A DNA stretch of 64,000 nucleotides from Nioella sp965215655 (GCF_965215655.1 NZ_OZ244111.1:3844001-3908000); one strand, 5' to 3'. Counted from the stretch's first letter, positions 44,075 through 53,704 are shown. Made by a program: numbers and translations. Notes: generated by a model not told the origin, from the sequence alone.

Positions 44075-45250
44075 ATGTTTGGGAAGAAGATTTCTGTTGT
44101 CGGCATTGGCTATGTCGGTCTGTCAAACGCTGTGCTGCTGGCGCAAGGTCATGAGGTTCGTGCGCTCGACACTGACGTCAATCGTGTCACCATGCTAAAC
44201 GAAAAGAAAAGCCCCATCTCGGATACAGAGATCGAGACCTATCTGGCGGAGAAAGAGCTTGATCTGACAGCAACGACAGATCCTGCCGTTGCATTTGCAG
44301 ACGCCGATTTCATTATTGTCGCAACGCCAACAAACTATGATGCCGCAACCAACTTCTTCGATACTTCGACGGTTGAAGCAGTCATCAAGCAAGCCATCGC
44401 GTTGAACTCGACCGCGACGATTATTATCAAATCTACGGTGCCCGTCGGCTACACTAAATCGCTTCGCTCAAAGCTCGGCTCGGAACGGATCATCTTCAGC
44501 CCCGAGTTTCTCCGTGAAGGCCGCGCCCTCTATGACAATCTTCACCCGAGTAGGATCATCGTAGGTGAAAGGTCTGACCGGGCACAAGAATTCGCAGGTC
44601 TGCTGAGCAGCGGAGCACTGTCTGAAGATGTGCCCGTGCTTTTGACGGACTCTTCAGAAGCAGAGGCCATCAAGCTTTTCGCGAATACCTATCTTGCCAT
44701 GCGCGTTGCATATTTCAACGAGCTGGACAGCTATGCTCTCAGCCACGGGCTGGACTCTCGTCAGATCATTGAAGGCGTAGGGCTCGATACTCGCATAGGC
44801 ACACATTACAACAACCCATCTTTCGGATATGGCGGATACTGCCTGCCCAAGGACACCAAACAGCTGTTGGCCAATTACTCCGACATCCCGCAAAACCTGA
44901 TCGAAGCCATCGTAAAGGCGAACCGAACGAGAAAGGACTTCATCGCAGAGCAGATCTTGATGCGAAAGCCACAATGCGTCGGGATCTACCGCCTGATTAT
45001 GAAGCAGGGATCTGACAATTTTCGCCAAAGCTCGATCCAAGGCGTGATGAAACGTCTCAAAGCGAAGGGGATCGAGGTAATCATCTTCGAGCCCGCCATG
45101 GAGGAGGAGGTGTTCTTCGGGTCCGAGATCTGCCGCGACATGGAGAGCTTTGCGGCGCGTGCAGACGTCATCATTGCCAACCGAATGACCGCGGATCTGG
45201 ATTCTGTTTCCGACAAGGTCTTCTCCAGGGATCTCTTCGGATCCGATTGA
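44075..45250 (+). CDS. ugd: UDP-glucose 6-dehydrogenase
   Basis: A 391-residue short-type UDP-glucose dehydrogenase. The NAD Rossmann motif is VVGIGYVGLSNAVLLAQGH (residues 8-26). SPEFLREGRALYDNLHP is the substrate loop near 147. The catalytic Cys is in GYGGYCLPKDTKQLL near 255, and the C-terminal UDP-binding domain closes the protein. It oxidises UDP-glucose to UDP-glucuronate in two NAD-dependent steps. It is the first plus-strand gene of the glycan island and would supply the uronic-acid donor for the glycosyltransferases nearby. AAGG lies 10 bases before the ATG. Confidence 0.95.
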   Translation: MFGKKISVVGIGYVGLSNAVLLAQGHEVRALDTDVNRVTMLNEKKSPISDTEIETYLAEKELDLTATTDPAVAFADADFIIVATPTNYDAATNFFDTSTVEAVIKQAIALNSTATIIIKSTVPVGYTKSLRSKLGSERIIFSPEFLREGRALYDNLHPSRIIVGERSDRAQEFAGLLSSGALSEDVPVLLTDSSEAEAIKLFANTYLAMRVAYFNELDSYALSHGLDSRQIIEGVGLDTRIGTHYNNPSFGYGGYCLPKDTKQLLANYSDIPQNLIEAIVKANRTRKDFIAEQILMRKPQCVGIYRLIMKQGSDNFRQSSIQGVMKRLKAKGIEVIIFEPAMEEEVFFGSEICRDMESFAARADVIIANRMTADLDSVSDKVFSRDLFGSD

Positions 45251-45427
45251 GCCAAGGAGTACTGGAAACAAGGCAGACATCTTGATAATCGAGCCTGTAT
45301 CCAGTGGCTGGATGTCGCGTATGAAGGGAAGCTTTCGGCTGTCAAAATCGGTCAAAACGGACGCGCGCGACAAAACTAAAACTCAAAGGCCACATCGTGT
45401 TGTGATGCCCGACTCTAAGGAAAGCGA

Positions 45428-47116
45428 ATGATCCCCAGTTCCAATCTGACCAGAGCCGACCAGACCGCCGTTTCAGAAGCGCCTGGCGCCGTTGGGCCGC
45501 TTTCGACAGAGACGCTGTTTTGGAGAGCGCGTTTTCTTCGCGAGTCCGCTGATCTGCATCATCTGCCGTTCCTGTTCTGGCTGGTTGAGGTTACGCGCCC
45601 ACAGCTGGTGGTGGAGTTTGGCGTGGGAACCGGCGTTTCACATTTTGCCACCTGCCAAAGCCTGGACAAACTGATGCCGCAAGCGCGCTGCGAAGGCGTT
45701 GGCGTCTGGGAAGACGGTGATGTTCCCACGGATTTGGCCGAATACAACGCACAGCACTATGCGGAATTCTCTTCGCTGAGATCAGGCGATCCGAAAGCCG
45801 ACATTGGCCGCTACGATGACAAAAGCATCGACATCCTACACGTTAATCAACCTGCCGATAGCACGCTTCTGTCCTGCCTTCGCTATGATTGGCGCCACAA
45901 GATGTCCTCTCAGGGGGTTGTGGTTCTCCACGGACTGACCTCTAATTTCGGGTCGGATGAAGCACGCGAGTTCATTCGGGACCTGGAACGTTCATTTCCC
46001 ACCATTCGCCTTGAAAACGGCGATGGCCTTATCGCCGTGTTGTACGGTTCACGCCGCAGCCCGCAGCTGCAAAAAGTGGCTGAGTCCTCAAGTGGAAGGC
46101 ACGGGTTCTCAAGACTTCATTCTGCACTCACTCGGTTAGGTTTCCTGCATCACTATGAATGGCGGTTTGTCGATCAGTCCGAAAAGATTGCCCAACTCCG
46201 TAACCAGCACCAGTCACTTGAAGCTAGTGAACGGGAAGAGCGTGAAAAACGCCAGGTTTTGAATCAGCAGCTTCAAGACCTCACCTCCGCATATGATGAA
46301 CGAAATCAGGTTTTGACAGTTCTGCAAAGCAAAGCCTTTGATCATCAGTCCGAGCTGTTCGATGCCAAGCAGAGCCTGCTGGATTTGCAGGCGCGTCACG
46401 AGGCGACTCTGCGCGAGCAAGAAGGCCAAGAGCGCAAGATTGAACAACTTCAAGAGGCACTGTCGATAACGCAGGAAGAAACTGACCAGTATAAGAGGGA
46501 GTTCGAGGCTCAGGAATCTCGATTGATGGACCGGATCGGCGATCTTGAACGGCAACTCAGCAATCCCCAAGCATCAACGGACAGTGAGTCGCAAGTTTCA
46601 CGTATGCTCTCAAATCTTGAACAGCAGCTTAGCGCACAGCGGTCCAGCGCTGAAAACCAACGCCGTGAACTAGAGGCAACTATAGAAGAAAACAAAATAC
46701 GCGTAACCGAGCTGCTGGAAGAGAAGCGCGAAACTGCCAGTCGGGTTGCATCTCTGTCGTCCAGCGTCAGCACGCTGGAAACGAAGAACCGTCAAGTCAT
46801 TTCAGAAAATGAAGATCTCAAAGAAAAACTGACTTCCGCCAATGAGAAGGTGAAGCTGCTTGAGAACAAGCTGGAAACCCGGGAAGCGGATTTCAATGCC
46901 CTTCTGAATGCACTTGAGGCACAAGAGATTGATGCAACGCTTCAAGCAGGTGAATTGAAAACCACGATTGCAGAACGAGATGAGCAGATTGCGCAGCTGT
47001 GTGACCAGGTAGAACTGCTGGAAGCTACCAAGGATGAGATTCTTAGCAGTACGTCGTGGAGAATGACGGCACCCGCCCGTTCAGTTATTAACAGGATTCG
47101 CGGCCGGGCGGAGTAA
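45428..47116 (+). CDS. methyltransferase-like domain fused to long coiled coil
   Basis: A 562-residue protein. Residues about 40-205 form a class I methyltransferase-like fold with motif I VVEFGVGTGVSHF. Residues about 255-540 are an almost continuous coiled coil rich in Glu, Gln, Leu and Arg. The C-terminus is STSWRMTAPARSVINRIRG. This S-[ST]-SWR-x-T-x-P-x-R tail is one I know from many polysaccharide glycosyltransferase and methyltransferase proteins of Gram-negative bacteria, where it follows coiled coils. A glycan chain-capping or length-controlling methyltransferase is an attractive but unproven idea. AAGGAAAG precedes the ATG. Confidence 0.8.
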   Translation: MIPSSNLTRADQTAVSEAPGAVGPLSTETLFWRARFLRESADLHHLPFLFWLVEVTRPQLVVEFGVGTGVSHFATCQSLDKLMPQARCEGVGVWEDGDVPTDLAEYNAQHYAEFSSLRSGDPKADIGRYDDKSIDILHVNQPADSTLLSCLRYDWRHKMSSQGVVVLHGLTSNFGSDEAREFIRDLERSFPTIRLENGDGLIAVLYGSRRSPQLQKVAESSSGRHGFSRLHSALTRLGFLHHYEWRFVDQSEKIAQLRNQHQSLEASEREEREKRQVLNQQLQDLTSAYDERNQVLTVLQSKAFDHQSELFDAKQSLLDLQARHEATLREQEGQERKIEQLQEALSITQEETDQYKREFEAQESRLMDRIGDLERQLSNPQASTDSESQVSRMLSNLEQQLSAQRSSAENQRRELEATIEENKIRVTELLEEKRETASRVASLSSSVSTLETKNRQVISENEDLKEKLTSANEKVKLLENKLETREADFNALLNALEAQEIDATLQAGELKTTIAERDEQIAQLCDQVELLEATKDEILSSTSWRMTAPARSVINRIRGRAE

Positions 47117-47131
47117 CTGGCCACTACCCAA

Positions 47132-47734
47132 CTAGCTGTAGTCGACATGATCTGCTGCGTAGGTCACGTCAAAGAACATACCGATCAGGCGCGGTATCAT
47201 CTCTTTTGAAACACAGTCTGGGTGCAACTCAAACCGCGCCATTCTACCTACAATCTCCGTTGGGGATATCAGGTCTTCTACGACCTGATACCTCGGTCGA
47301 TTGGTATAGTCGTCAAAGAGCACGGTAACATGCTTCGTTATTCTCAAACACAAAGTTGCAAAGCACGCCATGCGAAAGCGCCCGTCAATCAGAACCGCAT
47401 CAGGGTGGCGAAAAAAGGCTTCCTCCCACACTGCAGTTGGATACCGATAATACTGCTGCCAGTTACTATCATCGATTGGGCGACCCCAGGCTCCGGTCTC
47501 TCCAATATCGACGTGATAAACAATTGCCGGTGATGGCAATTTTTCGACATCCAGCTCTTTTTGAAGCGCGATCGCCCAGTCCCTGTCAGACTCAACGCTG
47601 ACAACGAACTTTCCGTCGAGCTGAGCTGCAAGCCGGGTCGATCCACCTGATCCATATTCAAGAATGACATGTGCCGCACTGTAGTGCTCTGCCACCAAGG
47701 CGGCTTCGGCTTGTGGAAGGGTCGGGGATGTCAC
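47132..47734 (-). CDS. methyltransferase-like protein of unknown function
   Basis: A 200-residue protein with a SAM-binding-like motif I (HVILEYGSGGSTRLAAQL) and a following acidic strand end (VVSVESDRDW). DAVLIDGRFRMAC is in the position of motif IV/post-II. The family recalls small methyltransferase-like proteins encoded in O-antigen and capsule loci. It converges on the coiled-coil gene (15-bp gap) and lies 15 bp downstream of the DUF6492/AlgX-like gene on the same strand. Substrate unknown. Confidence 0.75.
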   Translation of the reverse strand: MTSPTLPQAEAALVAEHYSAAHVILEYGSGGSTRLAAQLDGKFVVSVESDRDWAIALQKELDVEKLPSPAIVYHVDIGETGAWGRPIDDSNWQQYYRYPTAVWEEAFFRHPDAVLIDGRFRMACFATLCLRITKHVTVLFDDYTNRPRYQVVEDLISPTEIVGRMARFELHPDCVSKEMIPRLIGMFFDVTYAADHVDYS

Positions 47735-47749
47735 TGTTGCTCCATTGTG

Positions 47750-49642
47750 TCAGGTTCGGGTCCGCAACCATTCGGGAAGAGCTTCTTCGCCCCCCTTTTT
47801 CCGGGCGGACTCAAGTGCGGACTCATTTCCAAAATCAAGCGGCGGTTTGATCAGGAAACGCTCTGCCATAAGGCTAATTACAACATCAGGTTTGAACTCC
47901 TCAATAACATCCCATTCGAAGTAAGGGGTGTGAACCGCCATCGTTTCTGAAAAGGACTCAACAAAAAAGCGCAGAATCTTCCAACCATAGGAGTCCATGA
48001 ATATCACGGCACGGGGAAGCTCGGTCTTGGAGTTCTTCCATTGACCTATGTAACCCCTGTTTGAGACCCCGTTGTCCCAGGTCTTTTCTGCAGCCGGTTT
48101 CCTTGCGACACACTCGGTGTAGTGGCCAAGACGAACTGGGTCGCATTTGTCACCAAGATCTCCTTTCCCCTCAAGATCGAACTTGTCGACGTCCGATGGC
48201 TCAAGGGTAAACTCAGAAAGCGAGTAGGCTTGCATGAACGAATGATAAGCGACATAAGCGCCATAGCCGGACCAGTGAGAATCCGTTGTATGGCAGACGT
48301 GACCGTCTGCCGACGCGATACGAAGGTCCGACAGCGGGTAATACAATGGCACTTTATCTGCAAGCTCCGTCTGAATCTGCTGAACGGGCCTGATCGCGGC
48401 TGATCCATCAAGGGCCGGAATATCTTCGCGATGGATTGCGTGTGTATCCGGTGCCACGATCATGGCGTAGCGAGTTCTGTACATGTCGCAATATGCCTTG
48501 CGAACCTCAAGAAGCCTTCGCCAGTCGCGAACCTGCTGATCCGAAAGTAGCAATTCCCCTGTGTGCTGCTTAAGAGGGCTATTGCTGCCTTCATTGATAA
48601 AGAGGCGACCATTTCTTCCCTCAAAGACGATGTCACTGACGACCTTTCCCTTGGCTGGCTCTATCGGTGGGGCGACCGCGTCACTCTCCAGATTCACCTG
48701 CTCATCCTGCTTTGCCATCGCGGAAATTAGATCTAGCCCGACCGCCAATGAAGGAAACAAGCCGACTCTCTGCCAGATCTGTGCAAGCTTTATCGCATGG
48801 CTATATGAAAGCTGTTTGAACCTACGGCTGTGAATTCCAAGGGCAAATGCTGGCCCGGTACCTACTGAATCCAACAGTTTTTCAATAAGCTCTTCGTCCT
48901 GAGGCCAGTTTGCAAACAGAGTGGTGCCGAGCGAAGGACCCATACAATAGACAGTCTCCAAATCGTAATTGGCGTGAATAAATGAATAGTAAAGGAGAAA
49001 CTCCGTGCGCTTATCATTATCAATTATTACATCATAAACACTTTCCCACCCCTTGCTTTTGATATGATCCAGAAGTGCGCATACGATCTGGGTGTTCATT
49101 ATGTAAGGCGTTACCGTCGGCAACGTCTTCGCGTTTTCTTCAATCGTTACACCGAAGAATTCCGCGCTGTGGTTAAGACATGTCCGAAGATAGCCTGTAT
49201 GATTCGCCCAACTGCTTCTGGGCAACCCGCTGTCTGAGAACAAGGTAGAAAAACTAACGTTGCAGATTAGATGGTTCTTTGTGTCTAAAACAAGGTAGAA
49301 TGGCGATTTTACAAGTCGGGCCACTTCTAGCTTTAGTGATTGCTGGGCGGTATACCCATTCAGGTCATCCCTATCCGACACACTCTCGAGTCTCACACGC
49401 CGTGTTATGGTCTTGAGGGTATCAAATTGGGTTCGAATTTCATTCTCGAAAGCCGCTCGTCCCAGCTCGCCGTTTGCACAATTATCCAGAAAGATAATTT
49501 CACAAGCCAATTCAGGATCAAGATACTTCTCCAAGCTTCTAGCCAGTAGCCCAGCCATTGAAACATCAAACTCGTAGTATACGATCACTACAGAGATCTT
49601 AGTATCTTCATTCGCGTGTATGCTCAGCAAGCCGTCCGACAT
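47750..49642 (-). CDS. DUF6492-type glycosyltransferase-like domain fused to AlgX/AlgJ-like SGNH domain
   Basis: A 630-residue fusion. Residues about 15-300 resemble the DUF6492 glycosyltransferase-like family (KISVVIVYYEFDVSMAGLLA; AQQSLKLEVARLV; YLVLDTKNHL). Residues about 340-610 resemble the AlgX/AlgJ SGNH-hydrolase-like O-acetyltransferase fold. The start is VFEGRNGRLFINEGSN, an Asp-x-His motif lies in TTDSHWSGYGAY, and the probable nucleophile Ser is in IFMDSYGWKILRFF. In alginate systems that domain is periplasmic, but here no signal peptide or membrane helix is visible. A cytoplasmic sugar-modifying role is therefore suggested. Enzymatic activity is inferred only. Confidence 0.75.
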   Translation of the reverse strand: MSDGLLSIHANEDTKISVVIVYYEFDVSMAGLLARSLEKYLDPELACEIIFLDNCANGELGRAAFENEIRTQFDTLKTITRRVRLESVSDRDDLNGYTAQQSLKLEVARLVKSPFYLVLDTKNHLICNVSFSTLFSDSGLPRSSWANHTGYLRTCLNHSAEFFGVTIEENAKTLPTVTPYIMNTQIVCALLDHIKSKGWESVYDVIIDNDKRTEFLLYYSFIHANYDLETVYCMGPSLGTTLFANWPQDEELIEKLLDSVGTGPAFALGIHSRRFKQLSYSHAIKLAQIWQRVGLFPSLAVGLDLISAMAKQDEQVNLESDAVAPPIEPAKGKVVSDIVFEGRNGRLFINEGSNSPLKQHTGELLLSDQQVRDWRRLLEVRKAYCDMYRTRYAMIVAPDTHAIHREDIPALDGSAAIRPVQQIQTELADKVPLYYPLSDLRIASADGHVCHTTDSHWSGYGAYVAYHSFMQAYSLSEFTLEPSDVDKFDLEGKGDLGDKCDPVRLGHYTECVARKPAAEKTWDNGVSNRGYIGQWKNSKTELPRAVIFMDSYGWKILRFFVESFSETMAVHTPYFEWDVIEEFKPDVVISLMAERFLIKPPLDFGNESALESARKKGGEEALPEWLRTRT

Positions 49643-49717
49643 TTTTTATTCCTTTGGGCTCACTTGGTTGCGGCCGAATTCATCAATCCACCTGTTCTTC
49701 TGCCCTTATCAGATCAG

Positions 49718-52229
49718 CTAGACGATGATCTGATTAAGGTCAGGCCATGAAATCGACGTTGCGGTGTCGAAAGCACTCGCTGACATTGCGCCTAGATCCC
49801 CAGCTTGCTTCTTGTCTAGCATTTCTTTCACCGCGGCAACCAACCCTTCTGTTGTTCCATCATACAACAGGCCCGCGTTCGTGTCTTCAAGCACCTCCCT
49901 GGTCATGCCGACGCATGGAATAATCGTTGGAACACCGAAGCTTAGCGCGAACAATAGCGAACCCGATGTCAGAACCTTTCTATAGGGATAGACCGCGAAA
50001 TCGGCGGCCCGAAAGAACTTCTGCATTTCTTCATCATCCGCGAAGCGATCTGTGGCAGTGATCCGAGATTTTTCTTCTGTACTCAGCGCAGGGGAAAGCC
50101 GTTTGAATGGGTCAAAACGCATCTCGCCCACGATAAGAAGCCGCAGCTTGGGCCGTTCTTTCAACATCTTGCGGAAACAGGCCACCAGCTGATCTACACC
50201 TTTGTATGGTCGAACCAGGCCTGTGAAAATGATAACATCATCATCCGGATCTATGCCCAGTTCTTCGCGCGCATCTTGGCGCGTGATGTAATCTGGATAC
50301 TGTCCAACATAGCTTCCATGTTGTGAAATAAGGACTTTCTCGCGCGGGATGTCGAACACAGCTGACACTTCGGGAACAGACGATTCCGAGTGAAAATGCA
50401 GTTTGTGGCAGGCCTTGGCTAGTTCCCCTGACAACCAGGTCTCGACGTCTGGAAATGGGCCGTCATGCGACATGTGATTGTGGATCGTCCACACAACCTT
50501 TGCACCTTTCCAAGCAAGTTTCCGAATCTTCTCCAGAAATGCTTCTGCAGTCTTGCGCGCTTCCGACGGGTTGCTCACCCCTTTGAAGACAAAGTTGGTC
50601 CAGTGGAGATGAAACACAAGCTGCGCGGGATCTTCCAGCTTATCTACTGCCATTAGAGCTGCGTCCACATCTCCGGCAACGATCTGGGCGTTGTGTCGTA
50701 ACTTTCCATAGAGAAGCTTCTGGTAAGGATTGTACCGGGTGTAGTCCGGCCAGAACATCACCAGTTTCTTATCGCTTCTTAGCTTGTAGGACACTCGCCT
50801 GGGTTCATCCGGATCTGGCACCGAAACTTCCCAAAATGGCAGCAACCCGGTTCGCCTTAGGGCTTCTGTAAGTACGCGATATGTGTTTTCGGTCTGGAGG
50901 CCTTCGTTCACCTTTGACGTATTCTCGTTATGCCACCTACGCTGGTAAAGAACCTCGTCAACGTGATGAAACCTTCCAACCTCGCTGAGCTTCAGAAAGA
51001 TGTCGTAGTCGACCGCATTGGCAATGTCCTCGCGGAACCCCGTGGTCCGTTCCCACGCTTGCCGGCGGAACATTCGGAAATGGTGAACGATCGACGTAAT
51101 CATCATCTTCTCTCGTGAGAAGACGGGCCAACTATACTCGTTTTTCAGAATTTTTCCTTCTGGATCAATTCGTTCGCAGGAGCCGTAGGCGCAAACAATT
51201 TCTGAATGCTCATCTAAATACTCCATCAACCGACGCACAGCACCCGGTTTCAAGCAGTCATCGGAATCAAGCTGACCAACATAGAGACTTTTAGAGGCGC
51301 GAATAGCCTGATTGGATGCAAAGCCAATTCCACCGTTTGGATTGTCCACCCAAAGCACCCTCGGTTCATCCCTATAGCGCGCCTCCAAAACCTGAAGCGT
51401 CTTGTCGCGCGAGCCGTCATTTGCAATGCAAACGTTAAGATCGACGACATCCTGTTCAAGAACGCTATTAATCGCACGCTCGATGTATCTGCTGGCATTG
51501 TACGCGGGAATGTAGACACTGACCTTCGGAACGTCGAACAGATTGTCTTTCTTTCGGTCCCAATGATTGGGACAAGTGTTCAGGTATGTCTGACTGTCTT
51601 CAGGATGCATGTCCGCATCTTGCAGGGGCGTCAGTTTGGGAATCGCCAGTGGGCTGAAGTAGGAGCCACAGCTGAACATCCGATAGGCGATTTCCCTGGA
51701 CGCAAGAAGGGTGCTCGAAAACCGGGAATCAAGTCCGCCTGTTCGCTTCAACAACCTTGCCGTGGTCGCGATGTTCAGACCTTGTATATCCCGAAACGGA
51801 TACCGACCAGTAAATGCAGTGCGCAGTGCGCTTTTTGTGAAGGGCCCAACCGTTGGGTCTGACGTCAACGGCATCTCGATAATGGGCAGCGCAAGGCGAT
51901 CTGAAATCGAAAGAAGGTGCTTGGCTCTCAACAGCGCGAGCTTATCCAAAACAATCTCACCGCTAAGAAATACAATCAGATCGGAACTCTGGACAACGTG
52001 GTCGACGCGCTCAATTCCCGCGTCACTCAGAATGGGAAAGGAATGGAACTGAACCTCACCACCGCCGGGAAAAATCCGGTTCCGCCCCAAGATACCCTTG
52101 CCAGTATCTGCTGGATGGAAGATGCTTACATCCACCCGTCCATGAAAGGACAACTTCTCCACACTCTTTAGCAATAGTGGGATAGCTGCGCTTGAAGACG
52201 GAGTGAATAGGATATGTACCCTGTTGATG
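49718..52229 (-). pseudogene. 3' part of an IS-interrupted GT2-GT4 glycosyltransferase (chondroitin/hyaluronan polymerase-like GT-A domain)
   Basis: This is the C-terminal 834 residues of a glycosyltransferase cut by the IS element at 52230. Rejoining the two pieces across one copy of the 9-bp duplication restores an uninterrupted 975-residue frame (...KDTINR/VHILF...). In the restored protein a GT-A domain at about 370-600 carries VSVYIPAYNASRYIERAI, ANDGSRDKTLQVL, VGQLDSDDCLKPGA and REKMMITSIVHHFRMF, then ANAVDYDIFLKLSEVG. These stretches closely parallel the second GT-A domain of Pasteurella hyaluronan synthase and E. coli K4 KfoC as I remember them. A GT4 domain follows (about 624-975; FTGLVRPYKGVDQLVACF, VLTSGSLLFALSFGVPTI). 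As it stands, translation could only come from an internal start or from read-through out of the IS antisense strand (open frame to 52612). Confidence 0.85.
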
Positions 52230-52247
52230 GGCTTTGTTGCACAAATG
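52230..52247 (+). repeat. left terminal inverted repeat of the IS903-group element
   Basis: Sequence GGCTTTGTTGCACAAATG. It pairs with the right end at 53262-53279, differing at positions 5 and 18. It sits directly after the left copy of the CTGTTGATG target duplication. Confidence 0.9.
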
Positions 52248-52292
52248 GGGTGAGGGATTCCCTGTGTGAATCCAGCGTGGTAGCTGGCGAGC

Positions 52293-53225
52293 ATGAGCAG
52301 TTGGTCCCTTATGACGTACAAGACCAGGAACTGGCCTTCGTACAACACGGCGCTGAAGCAGCGCGGTTCGCTATCGATCTGGTTTGATCCCGATATGACC
52401 TGGCACGCGGCACCCACCGGCAAGCGCGGGCGGCAACCCGAGTTCAGCGACGCGGCGATACAGGTTTGTCTCACGATAAAGGTGTTGTTCGGCATGCCCC
52501 TTCGCCAGACGACCGGGTTCGTCGAAAGCCTGCTGCGGTTGGCAGGCCTTGACTGGAAAGTGCCGGACTTCAGCACTCTGTCTCGCCGCCAGAAGACCCT
52601 GAGCGTCGCCATCCCTTATCGCGGAGGAACGGGTCCTTTGCACCTGCTGATCGATGCGACCGGGATCAAAGCCGAGGGCGAGGGAGAGTGGAATGCCCGC
52701 AAGCATGGCGGGTCAAAGAAGCGCCTTTGGCGCAAGCTGCATCTTGGTATGGACGAGGAAACACTGGAGATCCGCGCAGTCGGTGTCACGACAAGCAACG
52801 TCGGCGACGCCCCTATGTTACCCGACCTGCTGGCACAGATCCCGCCCGACCAAGAGATTGCCACGGTCACCGCTGACGGAGCCTATGACACGCGCAGATG
52901 TCACAATGTGATTGCCGCTCGAGGTGCCGTTGCCGTCATCCCACCACGCAAGAATGCGCAACTCTGGAAGCCAACTACGGCGGGTGCTATCGCGCGAAAC
53001 GAAGCCGTGAGGGCCTGCAAATATCTCGGACGGGCACTCTGGCGAAAGCTGACAGGCTATCACCGACGAAGCCGCGCAGAGACGAAGATGCACTGCGTCA
53101 AACTCCTTGGCCAAGGCCTGATGGCCAGAGACTTCGACCGGCAGGTCGCTGAGCTCCAGATCCGGATCGCGGTGCTCAACCGCTACACCGCTCTTGGCAT
53201 ACCCGTCACTGAGCCCGTAGGATGA
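52293..53225 (+). CDS. IS5/IS903-group transposase (DDE)
   Basis: A 310-residue transposase, close to the 307 residues of IS903. N-terminal NWPSYNTALKQRGSLSIWFD is typical. The DDE triad is visible as LLIDATGIK (Asp near 121), TVTADGAYDTR (Asp near 194) and YHRRSRAETKMHCVK, the Y-x2-R-x3-E-x6-K signature (Glu near 262). No frameshift or stop is seen, so it should be active. An alternative start is the Met at residue 7 (52311). Confidence 0.95.
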   Translation: MSSWSLMTYKTRNWPSYNTALKQRGSLSIWFDPDMTWHAAPTGKRGRQPEFSDAAIQVCLTIKVLFGMPLRQTTGFVESLLRLAGLDWKVPDFSTLSRRQKTLSVAIPYRGGTGPLHLLIDATGIKAEGEGEWNARKHGGSKKRLWRKLHLGMDEETLEIRAVGVTTSNVGDAPMLPDLLAQIPPDQEIATVTADGAYDTRRCHNVIAARGAVAVIPPRKNAQLWKPTTAGAIARNEAVRACKYLGRALWRKLTGYHRRSRAETKMHCVKLLGQGLMARDFDRQVAELQIRIAVLNRYTALGIPVTEPVG

Positions 53226-53261
53226 GTCCGTCCGGGGAAAGGGGAAGCCTGCCCTTCAACC

Positions 53262-53279
53262 GATTTGTGCAACAGAGCC
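53262..53279 (-). repeat. right terminal inverted repeat of the IS903-group element
   Basis: Read inward on the minus strand: GGCTCTGTTGCACAAATC. It is followed on the plus strand by the right copy of the target duplication (53280-53288). Confidence 0.9.
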
Positions 53280-53704
53280 CTGTTGATGGTATCCTTGCAA
53301 TCACCAGCCAGCCGCGTCGCTGCATCCTCCAAAAACCGATAATCGTTTCGTTCGCCGAAAAGTTCCGGCAACGCCATTGTCGTTGGATATGGGGAAGGAA
53401 CTTTACGTTCGCTATTAAGGCGTGGAAAATCTGGCCGTAACCGGTTACTTGGATGTGTCAGGTAGTCGGCAGGATTATTAACCTTATTAACTCGAGGTGA
53501 ACTTGCCTCTGCCTCTTCCAATCTACGAGCAAAAACATCATAAACTTCATGACTTAATCCCGGATGATAACGAAAGCCATCAAGAATGAACCGAGCTTCG
53601 CAATACATCTCTTCCGAAATCAACTCACGAACAGCCTTTAGTCGTGTCCACACGTTGCGGGGATTTTTAGAAATCTTTCTGAGTATTGACGAGCCAGTTC
53701 GCAT
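53280..53704 (-). pseudogene. 5' part of the IS-interrupted GT2-GT4 glycosyltransferase
   Basis: The N-terminal 141 residues of the interrupted gene, starting at ATG 53704 (MRTGSSILRKISKNPRNVW). It is helical and basic, with RLKAVRELISEEMYCEARFI resembling TPR-like helices, and holds no catalytic motif. Beyond 53280 the frame runs into the IS antisense strand and stops at 53183, giving a 173-residue truncated product if translated. The residues before the junction (GDCKDTINR) continue in frame with VHILF on the far side of the IS. Confidence 0.85.

Larger units (their letters stand above)
52230..53279 (+). mobile_element. IS5 family (IS903 group) insertion sequence, complete
   Basis: A 1050-bp element bounded by near-perfect terminal inverted repeats: GGCTTTGTTGCACAAAT on the left and, read inward from the right, GGCTCTGTTGCACAAAT (16 of 17 identical). 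It is flanked by a 9-bp direct repeat CTGTTGATG at 52221-52229 and 53280-53288, the target-site duplication length of the IS903 group. It encodes one intact transposase and interrupts a glycosyltransferase gene. The intact duplication and full-length transposase indicate a recent insertion. Confidence 0.95.

Noticed and set aside
52293..53225. Possibility that the IS carries a second overlapping frame for programmed frameshifting
   Set aside because: The transposase is a single intact frame with the full DDE and YREK motifs, as expected for the IS903 group; no frameshift is needed.
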